NCBI GenBank assembly: GCA_050261515.1
Contig: JBLNDJ010000019.1
Span: 1 to 64,000, forward strand
DNA length: 64,000 bases
Direction of reading: 5' to 3'
Source: JBLNDJ01 sp050261515
Lineage (GTDB): Bacteria; Acidobacteriota; Terriglobia; Bryobacterales; Bryobacteraceae
The translations under genes and the position numbers were made by a program. The stretch's first letter is position 1. Each line of letters begins with the position of its first letter. Under the pieces are notes generated by a model, which searched no databases, was not told where the DNA came from, and saw nothing but the letters and a program-made list of their open reading frames with translations. Shown here piece by piece: positions 8,396 to 16,519 of this stretch.

Positions 8396-9121
8396 ATGCG
8401 CTTTCGGAGTATGTTACCGATTTGCTGCGTGTTATTGCTCGCCGGAGCGGTCCGGCTCCATGCGGACGAATGGAACAAGCAAACAACCGTAGAGATCAAC
8501 GCCCCAATGGAGATCCCGGGCCGGGTGCTCGAACCCGGAACCTATGTTTTCAAGCTGGCGGAATCGCCATCGGACCGGAACATTGTCGAGATCTTCAACA
8601 ATGACGGAACCCACCTCATTACGACGCTTCTGACGGTCAGCGACTATCGTCTGCATCCAACCGGCAAGACCGTGATGACGTTTGAAGAGAGGGCCGCCGG
8701 CTCACCCGAGGCGTTGAAGGCCTGGTTCTATCCCGGCGACCTATACGGCCAGGAGTTCGTGTACCCCAAAGCGCGGGCGATGCAGTTGGCGAAGCAGAAC
8801 AACCAAAACGTCCCCTCGATGCCTGCCGGGACAGCCCAGGAGAAAGGCGCGCTGCAGCAGGCGCCAGTGAAGGCAGCCACACCGCAAGGCAATGAAGTCG
8901 AGGTGGCGAAGGCTATGCCGCCGAAGCCGCCACAGCAGGCACAAGCCAATCCGCCGGCGCAGGCCAGTCAACCTGTCCAGCCCCGGCATAATGCTCTGCC
9001 CAGAACAGCCAGTCATCATGCTCTGCCTAGAACAGCCAGTAATGAACCGCTGATCCTTCTCGCGGGACTGATTTCCCTCGGAGCGGCGCTGGCCTTCAGA
9101 GCATCGTGGAAACACGCGTAG
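8396..9121 (+). CDS. Exported protein with C-terminal LPRTA-type sorting-like signal
   Basis: A 241-residue secreted protein. The N-terminus is a signal peptide (MRFRSMLPICCVLLLAGAV, cleavage near LHA/D). Residues 25-120 form a beta-rich domain of unknown function seen in Acidobacteria (IPGRVLEPGTYVFKLAESPS...FEERAAGSPEALKAWFYPG). A Pro/Gln/Ala-rich linker covers about 135-197. The C-terminus has two copies of ALPRTAS, a hydrophobic helix (LILLAGLISLGAALAF) and a basic tail (RASWKHA), the tripartite layout of sortase or rhombosortase-like sorting signals. A strong GGAGGGG ribosome site lies 7 nt before the start. No sortase gene is in the window. Its role is unknown. Confidence 0.8.
   Translation: MRFRSMLPICCVLLLAGAVRLHADEWNKQTTVEINAPMEIPGRVLEPGTYVFKLAESPSDRNIVEIFNNDGTHLITTLLTVSDYRLHPTGKTVMTFEERAAGSPEALKAWFYPGDLYGQEFVYPKARAMQLAKQNNQNVPSMPAGTAQEKGALQQAPVKAATPQGNEVEVAKAMPPKPPQQAQANPPAQASQPVQPRHNALPRTASHHALPRTASNEPLILLAGLISLGAALAFRASWKHA
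8987..9040 (+). repeat. 27-bp tandem repeat encoding doubled H-x-ALPRTAS
   Basis: Two adjacent 27-bp units (8987-9013 and 9014-9040) differ at two positions. They encode HNALPRTAS and HHALPRTAS just before the C-terminal membrane helix of the exported protein, so the sorting-like motif has been exactly duplicated. Confidence 0.9.
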
Positions 9122-9170
9122 CGCCCTTTGGCGGAAGCCCGCGCGGGCTGAATGTAACTAGCGTATGGCG

Positions 9171-10106
9171 TTATCGCGGCGCTGATATGGTTTGCGCGAG
9201 CGCGTCTTCGAGCGCGACCGGCTCGCGATAGCCGAGCTCTTCCCGGATCCGGGCCGTGCTGGCGGACCAGTGCTGCGCGACGTTGCCCGGCAGAGGCTCG
9301 TCGAGCGGCGCTGTCTCCACGCGGCCCTTCCAGCCCGCCGCCTCGGCGACCTCGCGTGTCCACTCGAGCTCGGAAAAGTTCTGGGGCTCTGCGACGTTGT
9401 AGACGCGGCCGCGGGCGCGGTCCGAGACGACCGCCAGCGCGATCGCGGCGCCCACGTTTTCGACGTACCCGCGCGCCGCTCGCCATGCCGCGAGGCGCTC
9501 GTCGACGACGATCGACGGGCTGCCCCCGGCGATGCGCTTCAGGATCGGCGCGAGCCTGTCGAGCGGGTCGCCGGGGCCGTAAACCATGGGAAGACGCAGC
9601 ACGGTGCCGGGCAGGTCCGGATCGCCCAGGATCTCGCGCTCGGCGGGGATCTTGTCGTACTCGCTGTCAAGCCAGGGGAACACGCCGCGCAGGGTCCGGA
9701 CCGCTTCGGCGCTGTAAGGCGGCTTCGTGCGCAGCTCGGAATCTTCGGTGAGCGGCACGGGTTGGAGCGGCCCGGGCTCGGTTCCGTTCAGGACGCCGCA
9801 GGCGCGGTACACGTCGATGCTGCTGAGCGCGACCACGCGCCGCGCGATACCTTTGACGGCCCGCATGAGCTCGCCGGCCTGGCGGCCGCTGCTGAGGATG
9901 GTGTCGAGGACCACATCGGGCGCGAAGGCCCGGAAGCGGTTCGTAAAGTGCGCGAGCTCGTCTCGGGCTCCGATGATCTCGAGCGCGCTGGCGCGCGGCG
10001 CGGTGCGGCCGCGGTGAAATACCGCGACCTCGTGGCCCATGGATTGTAAGGCGGAGACAGCCGCCGATCCGATGAATCCCGTGCCGCCGATTATCAGGAC
10101 ACGCAT
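9171..10106 (-). CDS. NAD(P)-dependent epimerase/dehydratase family protein
   Basis: An extended short-chain dehydrogenase/reductase of about 311 residues. The Rossmann nucleotide motif is MRVLIIGGTGFIGSAAV. The segment VVALSSIDVYRACGVL holds the Ser of the catalytic set, and the YxxxK equivalent appears to be YDKIPAE. The reading frame also allows a GTG two codons upstream; I prefer the ATG at 10106. It is the third gene of a purM-purN-epimerase run and overlaps the purN stop. The substrate is probably a nucleotide sugar or similar and is not evident. Confidence 0.85.
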   Translation of the reverse strand: MRVLIIGGTGFIGSAAVSALQSMGHEVAVFHRGRTAPRASALEIIGARDELAHFTNRFRAFAPDVVLDTILSSGRQAGELMRAVKGIARRVVALSSIDVYRACGVLNGTEPGPLQPVPLTEDSELRTKPPYSAEAVRTLRGVFPWLDSEYDKIPAEREILGDPDLPGTVLRLPMVYGPGDPLDRLAPILKRIAGGSPSIVVDERLAAWRAARGYVENVGAAIALAVVSDRARGRVYNVAEPQNFSELEWTREVAEAAGWKGRVETAPLDEPLPGNVAQHWSASTARIREELGYREPVALEDALAQTISAPR

Positions 10107-10702
10107 TGGCACACGCGCCGGCCTTCGATGCGGTAGTTGCCGGCGAGCACGATGCGAATCGCTTCGGTGTAAGCCTGGTGCTCCTGCTCGAGGATGCGGG
10201 CCGAAAGCGTGTCGGCCGTGTCGGTGTCGAGCACGGGGACCGCGCGCTGCACGACGATCGGCCCCGCGTCGAGCAGTTCGTCCACGAAGTGCACCGTGCA
10301 GCCGCTGATCTTGACCCCGTGTTCGAGCGCCTGGTGCTGCGCATCGAGGCCCGGAAACGAAGGCAGCAGCGACGGGTGGATGTTCAGGATGCGCATCGGA
10401 AATTCACGGACGAAGTGCGCGCTGAGCAGGCGCATGAAGCCCGCCAGGCACACCAGATCCACCTCGTTCTTTTTGAGTTCGGCGACGAGCATGCGGTCGT
10501 AGACTTCGCGGTCGAGACCCTTCGACGGGAGGCAGACGGCGTTGAGGCCGCGCTCGCGGGCGGTCTCGAGCCCGCGCGCCTCGGGGCGATTCGAGATCAC
10601 GACGGCGATCTCGGCATCGATGCGGCCGGCGCGAATGCTCGCGGCGATCGCTTCAAAATTCGACCCGCGTCCGGAGATCAGAATTCCGAGCTTCTTCTTC
10701 AT
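10094..10702 (-). CDS. purN: Phosphoribosylglycinamide formyltransferase
   Basis: GAR transformylase, which transfers the formyl group of 10-formyl-THF to GAR in step 3 of de novo purine synthesis. It has 202 residues, the usual PurN length. Diagnostic segments are KKLGILISGRGSNFEAI, VISNRPEARGLETARERG, the catalytic block LAGFMRLLSAHFV...RILNIHPSLLPSFPG (Asn-His) and GCTVHFVDELLDAGPIVVQ. It overlaps the purM end by 4 bases, an adjacent purM-purN order common in bacteria. Confidence 0.97.
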   Translation of the reverse strand: MKKKLGILISGRGSNFEAIAASIRAGRIDAEIAVVISNRPEARGLETARERGLNAVCLPSKGLDREVYDRMLVAELKKNEVDLVCLAGFMRLLSAHFVREFPMRILNIHPSLLPSFPGLDAQHQALEHGVKISGCTVHFVDELLDAGPIVVQRAVPVLDTDTADTLSARILEQEHQAYTEAIRIVLAGNYRIEGRRVCQCVS

Positions 10703-11736
10703 ACGTAGATCACTCGGGACTTCTTGGCCGCGATGGCGCGCCCGATCTCGTAGGGCGTCTCGCCCAGGGCTTCGAGAACCTTGCGCGCGGCCGCCGCGTT
10801 GCGCTTGCCGACGACGAAAATCATGCCGATGCCGAGGTTGAACGTGCGGCGGAAATCGTCCTCGGGAATGCGGCCGAGGCGGCGCAGCAATTCGAAGACG
10901 GGCGGCACGGTCCAGGACGAGGCGTCGACTTCGAGCGCGACGCCGTCCGGCAGGATGCGCGGCGCGTTGCCGGTGATGCCGCCGCCGGTGATGTGCGCGG
11001 CGCCTTTGAGCAGTCCCTTGGCGGCGAGCGCCTGGATGGGCTTCAGGTAGCTGCGGTGCACCTTGAGCAGTTCGTCGCCGACGGTGCAGCCGAGTTCGGG
11101 AAGGAACGTCTGGATTCCGTAGCCCGCGACGTCGAACAGCAGCTTGCGGGCGAGCGAGTAGCCGTTGGTGTGAAGGCCGGTCGAAGGAAGGCCGAGCAGG
11201 ACGTCGCCGGGCCGGATCGTTTTGCCGCTGAGCATGCGGTTCTTCTCGACCGCGCCGACGATGAAGCCCGCCAGGTCGTATTCGCCGGCGGCGTAGAGGC
11301 CAGGCATCTCGGCGGTCTCGCCGCCGATGAGCGCGCAGCCGTTCTCGCAGCAGGCGCGCGAAAGGCCGCTGACGACCTGCCGGGCGACCTCGGCGTCGAG
11401 CTTGCCGGTGGCGTAGTAATCGAGGAAGAACAGCGGCGTTGCGCCGAGCACGCCGATGTCGTTGACGCAGTGGTTGACCAGGTCCTGGCCCACGGTGTCG
11501 TGCTTATCGGCAAGGAACGCGGCCTTCAGCTTGGTGCCGACGCCGTCGGCCGAACTGACCAGCACGGGCCTGTTCCATCCAATGAGCTGAAAGCCGGCGC
11601 CGAATGCGCCGATGTCGGTCATGACGCCGCGCGTGAACGTAGCGCGGGCGAGCTTCTTGATGTGAGAGACGGCGCGGTCGCCTTCGTCGATATCGACTCC
11701 GGCGTCCTTGTAGCGCACGGCTTTTCGGGTTGCCAT
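10699..11736 (-). CDS. purM: Phosphoribosylformylglycinamidine cyclo-ligase (AIR synthetase)
   Basis: An ATP-dependent cyclisation enzyme of purine synthesis (FGAM to AIR), 345 residues. Signatures: YKDAGVDIDEGDRAV at the N-terminus, VLVSSADGVGTKLKAAFL, QDLVNHCVNDIGVLGATPLFFLDY, GCALIGGETAEMPGLY and LPSTGLHTNGYSLARK. The frame stays open another 51 codons upstream, but those run through an inverted repeat and match nothing, and MATRKAVRYKDAG is the normal N-terminus, so the start is at 11736. It is first in the purM-purN operon. Confidence 0.97.
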   Translation of the reverse strand: MATRKAVRYKDAGVDIDEGDRAVSHIKKLARATFTRGVMTDIGAFGAGFQLIGWNRPVLVSSADGVGTKLKAAFLADKHDTVGQDLVNHCVNDIGVLGATPLFFLDYYATGKLDAEVARQVVSGLSRACCENGCALIGGETAEMPGLYAAGEYDLAGFIVGAVEKNRMLSGKTIRPGDVLLGLPSTGLHTNGYSLARKLLFDVAGYGIQTFLPELGCTVGDELLKVHRSYLKPIQALAAKGLLKGAAHITGGGITGNAPRILPDGVALEVDASSWTVPPVFELLRRLGRIPEDDFRRTFNLGIGMIFVVGKRNAAAARKVLEALGETPYEIGRAIAAKKSRVIYV

Positions 11737-11762
11737 GGGTGAAGTAACAGTATAGCGAGCCT

Positions 11763-11827
11763 CAAAAAGGGGACAGACGCCTTTTTGGCCGCGCGCGAGC
11801 GGCGAAAATGTGTCTGTCCCCTTTTTG
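11763..11827. repeat. 16-bp perfect inverted repeat (REP-like palindromic element)
   Basis: CAAAAAGGGGACAGAC (11763-11778) and its exact reverse complement GTCTGTCCCCTTTTTG (11812-11827) are separated by 33 nt containing further related sequence. The AAAGGGGACAGAC core is a widespread dispersed bacterial repeat, often linked with Y1-type transposases; I state that from general knowledge. It lies between the divergent purM and GH127 genes. Confidence 0.75.
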
Positions 11828-11843
11828 GGATAAGCTTGTCCCA

Positions 11844-14132
11844 ATGGCAAGACTCGCGTTGCTGGGATGCGCGCTCGTTGCAGCCGCATTCGCAGCGCCA
11901 GGGCCCCGTCTGGCAGGTGTTCCTCAGCCCGTCGTTTCCGATAAAGTTGCGGACCGGTTCGTGCCGGCGCCCCTCGACCGCCAGCGTATCCAGGGGCTGC
12001 TGGGGCGCCGCATGAAGGTCAATCTCGAAGGGCGGCTGCTTCGTGTGGACGAGCCCGCTTTGCTCGAGGGCTTCCAGAAACCGCCGGGCGTGCATCCGTG
12101 GATCGGCGAGCACATCGGGAAGTTTCTCGATGCCGCGTCGAAGACCTGGGCTTACACCGGCGATGAACGGCTCAAGACCATGCTCGACCGGATGGCGCGC
12201 GACCTCATGGCCACGCAGCTTCCGGACGGCTATCTCGGCACCTACACCGAGTCGCTGCGGTGGACGAGCTGGGACGTGTGGGTCCATAAATACGATCTGA
12301 TCGGGCTGCTGAGTTATTACCAGGTGAGCGGGTATCCGCCGGCGCTCGAGAGCGCGCGCAAGATCGGCGACCTGCTGGCGAACACGTTCGGCACGGGGCC
12401 GGGGCAGCGCGACATCATCGACGCGGGCACGCACGTCGGCATGGCTGCCACCAGCGTCCTCGAGCCGATGTGCATGCTCTACCGCCACACGGGCGACGAG
12501 CGCTATCTCGAGTTCGCGCGCTACATCGTGCACGCCTACAACGAGCCGCACGGGCCGAAGATCATACGGTCGTTGAACAACACCGGCAGCGTCTACCGCA
12601 CGGCAAACGCGAAGGCATACGAGATGATGTCGAACCTCGTCGGATTGCTCGATCTCTACCGGCTGACGGGCGACGTCACGTATCTGCGGCCCGTCGAGGC
12701 CGCGTGGACGGATATCACTTCCAAGCGCTTGTATATTACGGGCACGACCAGCGCCGGCGAGCACTTTCGAGACGATTTCGAACTGCCCGGCGAAGAGTCT
12801 TCAAACGTCGGCGAGGGCTGCGCGACGGTGACCTGGCTTCAGCTCAACTGGCAGTTGCTGCGGCTGACGGGCGAGGCGCGGTACGCCGATCAGCTCGAGC
12901 GCACCGTATACAACCAGTTGCTCGGCGCGCAGAACCCGCACAACGGCAACATCTGCTACTTCACGCCGCTGGTGGGGCGCAAGCGGCCGGGGGCGGGGAT
13001 CAACTGCTGCGTGTCGAGCGAGCCGCGCGGGATCTCGATGATTCCGCAGATGGTGTGGGGAACGCTCGAGGGCGGGCTCGCCGTGCTGCTCTATACGGCG
13101 GGGGAGGCGACCGTCGGGGTCCGCAAAGGGCTCGACGTGAACGTGGCGGTGAAGACGGATTTTCCCCAGGAGGGGCAGATCGCGATCACGCTGCGGCCTT
13201 CGGGCGCGGCGCGGTTCCCCGTGTTCCTGCGCGTGCCGGCGTGGGCGGGCAAGTTCACCGCGTCAATCAAGGACCAGCAACTGGCGGGCGCGGCGGGGCA
13301 GTATCTGCGGATCGACCGGACGTGGCGGGCAGGCGACACCATACAGATCGACATGCCCATGACCGTGCGAGTGACACCGGGAGGGCAGAGCTATCCGGAT
13401 TACGTTGCTTTCGAGCGCGGCCCGCAGGTGCTGGCGCTCGAGGCGTCGCTGAATCCGCAGGTTCCGTACCTGCACCGGGCCGCGCCCGCAACCGTCGATG
13501 CCGCGCGCGTGCGCCTGGACGACGCTTCGAACAAGCTGCCCGAACGATGGGGCGGCACCCAGGCATGGTCCGTCGGCGGCATCGCGGAGGGCAAGGCGCT
13601 GCCGCTGCTGCTGGTGCCGTTCTCAGACGCCGTGGACTATCGCGTGTGGATGGTGAAGCCGGACCGCATCCCGGTGGGGCGCGTCGCCGTGACGGCCTTC
13701 GGCAACGAGTCGTGGTCGCGCACCGGCAGCGCGCCCGGGTCGATCTGCGACGAACGGCCCGACACATTCCGCAACACCTTCGAGGGCAGGGCCGCCAAAG
13801 AGGACTGGTACGCCGTGGAGATGGCGCGGCCCGCGGTGATCGCGCGTGTAGTCTACCGCCACGGGAAGGTGTTCGAGAACGGCGGGTGGTTCGACACGAC
13901 CGATTCGAAGCCGAAGATCCAGATCAAGCGCACGCGCACGGCCGAGTGGGAGGACGCGGGCGTGCTGGAGTCGTATCCGGCGCTGGTGGCGGCGCGCGTC
14001 CCGGAGATGCGCGACGGCGAGCCGTTCACGCTGAAGCTCGCGCAGCCGGTGGCCGCCATAGCGATTCGCATCTCCGGCAAGCCCGCGCGGTCGTTTTCCA
14101 GCTGCGCCGAGCTGGCCGGCTACGCGCAATAA
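11844..14132 (+). CDS. Exported glycoside hydrolase family 127 protein (beta-L-arabinofuranosidase type)
   Basis: A secreted DUF1680/GH127 enzyme of 762 residues, which by family releases beta-L-arabinofuranose from plant-type glycans. MARLALLGCALVAAAFAA is a signal peptide. The (alpha/alpha)6 barrel holds GEGCATVTW near residue 323, matching the Glu-x-Cys zinc ligands of Bifidobacterium HypBA1, and INCCVSSEPRG near residue 387, matching its Cys-Cys pair including the nucleophile. Beta-sandwich domains follow, with a discoidin-like C-terminus (FSSCAELAGYAQ). I start at 11844 rather than the more distal in-frame ATG at 11808, which lies inside the repeat. Substrate inferred from family only. 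Confidence 0.88.
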   Translation: MARLALLGCALVAAAFAAPGPRLAGVPQPVVSDKVADRFVPAPLDRQRIQGLLGRRMKVNLEGRLLRVDEPALLEGFQKPPGVHPWIGEHIGKFLDAASKTWAYTGDERLKTMLDRMARDLMATQLPDGYLGTYTESLRWTSWDVWVHKYDLIGLLSYYQVSGYPPALESARKIGDLLANTFGTGPGQRDIIDAGTHVGMAATSVLEPMCMLYRHTGDERYLEFARYIVHAYNEPHGPKIIRSLNNTGSVYRTANAKAYEMMSNLVGLLDLYRLTGDVTYLRPVEAAWTDITSKRLYITGTTSAGEHFRDDFELPGEESSNVGEGCATVTWLQLNWQLLRLTGEARYADQLERTVYNQLLGAQNPHNGNICYFTPLVGRKRPGAGINCCVSSEPRGISMIPQMVWGTLEGGLAVLLYTAGEATVGVRKGLDVNVAVKTDFPQEGQIAITLRPSGAARFPVFLRVPAWAGKFTASIKDQQLAGAAGQYLRIDRTWRAGDTIQIDMPMTVRVTPGGQSYPDYVAFERGPQVLALEASLNPQVPYLHRAAPATVDAARVRLDDASNKLPERWGGTQAWSVGGIAEGKALPLLLVPFSDAVDYRVWMVKPDRIPVGRVAVTAFGNESWSRTGSAPGSICDERPDTFRNTFEGRAAKEDWYAVEMARPAVIARVVYRHGKVFENGGWFDTTDSKPKIQIKRTRTAEWEDAGVLESYPALVAARVPEMRDGEPFTLKLAQPVAAIAIRISGKPARSFSSCAELAGYAQ

Positions 14133-14185
14133 AAAGGGATCGAAACGCCCGAAATGGGAGTATATTCCGGGTTGGGAGGTGAGTC

Positions 14186-14662
14186 ATGCTCTCTTCCAAA
14201 CTGGTGCGCCTGATCGAAGAACACTGGGACCTGCTGACCGCCAGGATCATCAAGGACATCCGCGCGAACCCGAGGCTGCCGTGTCTCGGCGGGCTTCCGG
14301 AGAGCGAGTTGCGCGACCGGGCGCGGGATATTCTCGAGCATCTCAGCCACTGGCTTACTCTATCGGGCGAGCGCGAGATGGGGCCGCACTTCGAGCGAAT
14401 CGGGGCGGCACGGCGCCAGGACGGCATCCCGCTGCACGAAGTCGTTCTCGCGTATTCGACGATCAAGAACGCGATGATCGACTACGCGCGGGCGCAGGGG
14501 ATCGGGCCGAGCGCCTTCGAGGTCTACGCGGAGGAGGAGCTGCAGCACAGCATCAGCCGCCTGTTCGATTGCGCGCTGTATTACGTGGTGCGCGGGTATG
14601 AGTGCGGGGCAGCGCCGTGGGTTGCGCCGGCGTCTCATTCGGGCACGAGCGCGGCGGGCTGA
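14186..14662 (+). CDS. RsbRD N-terminal-like sensor domain protein
   Basis: A 158-residue, all-helical protein matching the RsbRD_N domain (RsbT co-antagonist N-terminal domain): MLSSKLVRLIEEHWDLLTARIIKDI, LTLSGEREMGPHFERIGAARRQDGIPLHEVVLAY and EEELQHSISRLFDCALYYVVRGYE. In other proteins this module precedes STAS, PAS or kinase domains; here it stands alone and ends in a short disordered tail. GGGAGGTGA lies just before the ATG. Neither an RsbT kinase nor a STAS protein is nearby, so its partner is unknown. It lies between two glycoside hydrolase genes. Confidence 0.75.
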   Translation: MLSSKLVRLIEEHWDLLTARIIKDIRANPRLPCLGGLPESELRDRARDILEHLSHWLTLSGEREMGPHFERIGAARRQDGIPLHEVVLAYSTIKNAMIDYARAQGIGPSAFEVYAEEELQHSISRLFDCALYYVVRGYECGAAPWVAPASHSGTSAAG

Positions 14663-14687
14663 GAGAGCCCGCCGCGGGCCGGGGGCC

Positions 14688-15926
14688 TCACTGCTTGACC
14701 TGGAAGGGCACGTTCGCGGTGGCGGCGGCGTCTTTCCGGTCATAGGCGTAGACGAAGAGGCGGTAGTTGCCGGGCTGCCCGGGGACGGCGAGGCTCGCTG
14801 AGGCGCCGGCGGCTTTGGCAAGCACGGGGGTGGCGGGCTCGGCGTCGCCTCCGGTCTGCGGCGCGTCCGCGACATCCTTGCGGATGTCCCAGGCGATCTT
14901 CACTGTGTCGCCGTCCGGGTCCGTCACGCGGACTCGGCAGCGCAGTTTTGCCCCCGGTTTGTAGGGGCCCGCGGCTGGCGCGATCCGGATACCGGGCGCG
15001 GCGATGCGCGGGGCGCGGTTGGCCGGCTGCTTGCCGGTCCAGGCAAAGGAGATCGCATCGACCGCGCCGAGCGGATTCCCTTCAGGCAGGAACGTGCCGT
15101 ACCAGGTGTGCGTTTTCTCCTGCTTGTTGCCCCAGAGGAAGACGTAGGAGCCGAGGCACTGCGGGCGGTCCTGGATGGCGTGGCGGTAGGCCTTCAGGTA
15201 GAACTCCGCTTTCTGCGTGCTGGTGTCTTCGAGCGGCATGCCCCAGGCGGTCTTGGCGACTTCCCAGTGCCCGCGCGGGCCGAATTCGGTGACGATGTAG
15301 GGCTTCTCCCAGCCCTGGGCCGCGACGGCTTCAGGCAATTCGAGCATGCCGCCGTAGGCGTTGATCCCAACGGCGTCGATCGAGGGGATGTGCTCTTTCA
15401 GCTCGGTGAGCTTGGTCTTGCCGGCGCCGGCGAGCACGGCGATCACGGGGTGAGCGGGGTCGGCTTCCTTGACGATTTTGGCGAGGCGTTCGACCTCCTG
15501 CCACACCACGAGGCGTGCCGGGGTGTCGATGCCCAGCTCCAGTTCGTTGCCAAGGGCCCACATGAGGAGCGCGGGGTGGTCTTTGAGCTTCAGAACGGTT
15601 TCGCGGACCTCGCGCCGCTGGCTCTCCACCTGTTCCTGGTTCGCGTAGTCGAAGCCGTGGCGCACGAGGCCGACGTGGATGCCCATGCACACGGTGAGGC
15701 CGCGCTCGCGCGCCTCGTCCAGCGCTTTGGGCTCAACGCTCCAGGTGCGGATCGAGTTGCCTCCGGCCGCGACCAGGTCGTCCAGGTGCGAGCTGCCGCC
15801 GGCGCCGTTGATGAAGTACGGTTTGTTGTCGCGCAGGAGTTGCCAGCGGCCGTCTTGTTGGACGATTTTGACTTCGGCGGCGCAGGCGAGCGAGGCGAGG
15901 AAGACCAGAAGCGTGGTGAGTTTCAC
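14688..15926 (-). CDS. Exported glycoside hydrolase, GH2-type TIM barrel
   Basis: A 412-residue secreted protein with a signal peptide (VKLTTLLVFLASLACA). The barrel carries LMWALGNELELG, with probable acid/base Glu near residue 128, and KPYIVTEFGPRG, with probable nucleophile Glu near residue 214. The C-terminal 100 residues form an Ig-like or cadherin-like domain (CRVRVTDPDGDTVKIAWDI). The GH2 sugar-binding N-terminal domain is missing, so this is a barrel-only variant; its substrate is not evident. The GTG start overlaps the msrQ stop, and no ATG fits, so it is probably the third gene of an msrP-msrQ operon. Confidence 0.8.
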   Translation of the reverse strand: MKLTTLLVFLASLACAAEVKIVQQDGRWQLLRDNKPYFINGAGGSSHLDDLVAAGGNSIRTWSVEPKALDEARERGLTVCMGIHVGLVRHGFDYANQEQVESQRREVRETVLKLKDHPALLMWALGNELELGIDTPARLVVWQEVERLAKIVKEADPAHPVIAVLAGAGKTKLTELKEHIPSIDAVGINAYGGMLELPEAVAAQGWEKPYIVTEFGPRGHWEVAKTAWGMPLEDTSTQKAEFYLKAYRHAIQDRPQCLGSYVFLWGNKQEKTHTWYGTFLPEGNPLGAVDAISFAWTGKQPANRAPRIAAPGIRIAPAAGPYKPGAKLRCRVRVTDPDGDTVKIAWDIRKDVADAPQTGGDAEPATPVLAKAAGASASLAVPGQPGNYRLFVYAYDRKDAAATANVPFQVKQ

Positions 15927-16519
15927 ACAGACACGATATCGCGTCTTTTCGCCGGCTGCGGGCGCCGTATGCGCAGGGCGAGCAGCAGCGCCACCAGCGC
16001 TCCGTAAAACACCGGCAGGCGGATGTCGGATTTCACCAGCCAGTAGTAGTGCACCACGCCCGCAATCGCGCTCACGTAAATCAGCCGGTGGAGCGCTTGC
16101 CATTGCTTGCCTCCAAGGCGGCGTATCCAGCCTTTAGTCGAGGTGATCGCCAGCGGGATCAGCAGGACGAACGCCGTGAAGCCGGCGGTGATGAAGGGGC
16201 GCTTGGCGATGTCCTTCGTGATTTCGGCGAAATCGAAGAATTTGTCGAGCCAGAAGTAAGTCAGGAAGTGCAGCGTCCCGTAGAAGAAGGCGAACAGGCC
16301 GAGCATGCGGCGGAAGCGGATCAGCTGCGGCATGCCGAGCAGCCTGCGGGCCGGGGTTACCGCTAGCGTGAGGATGAGGAAGCGCAGGGTCCAGGTGCCG
16401 GTGGCGTGCGTGATGAACTCGATCGGGTTCGCGCCGAGATTGTTGTGCGCGGCTCGCCAGAGAAGCATTCCGAGCGGCGCGAGGGATGCCAGGAAGACGG
16501 CGGGTTTCGCGAACTTCAT
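15923..16519 (-). CDS. msrQ: Membrane haem subunit of the periplasmic Met-sulfoxide reductase
   Basis: MsrQ (YedZ) is an inner-membrane b-type haem protein that passes electrons from the quinone pool or Fre to MsrP. This 198-residue protein has about six helices and the family motifs GTWTLRFLILTLAVTPAR, RRMLGLFAFFYGTLHFLTYFWLD and WQALHRLIYVSAIAGVVHYYW, whose histidines are the probable haem ligands. Its start overlaps the msrP stop (TGATG), as in many msrPQ operons, and its end overlaps the GH gene. Confidence 0.95.
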   Translation of the reverse strand: MKFAKPAVFLASLAPLGMLLWRAAHNNLGANPIEFITHATGTWTLRFLILTLAVTPARRLLGMPQLIRFRRMLGLFAFFYGTLHFLTYFWLDKFFDFAEITKDIAKRPFITAGFTAFVLLIPLAITSTKGWIRRLGGKQWQALHRLIYVSAIAGVVHYYWLVKSDIRLPVFYGALVALLLALRIRRPQPAKRRDIVSV

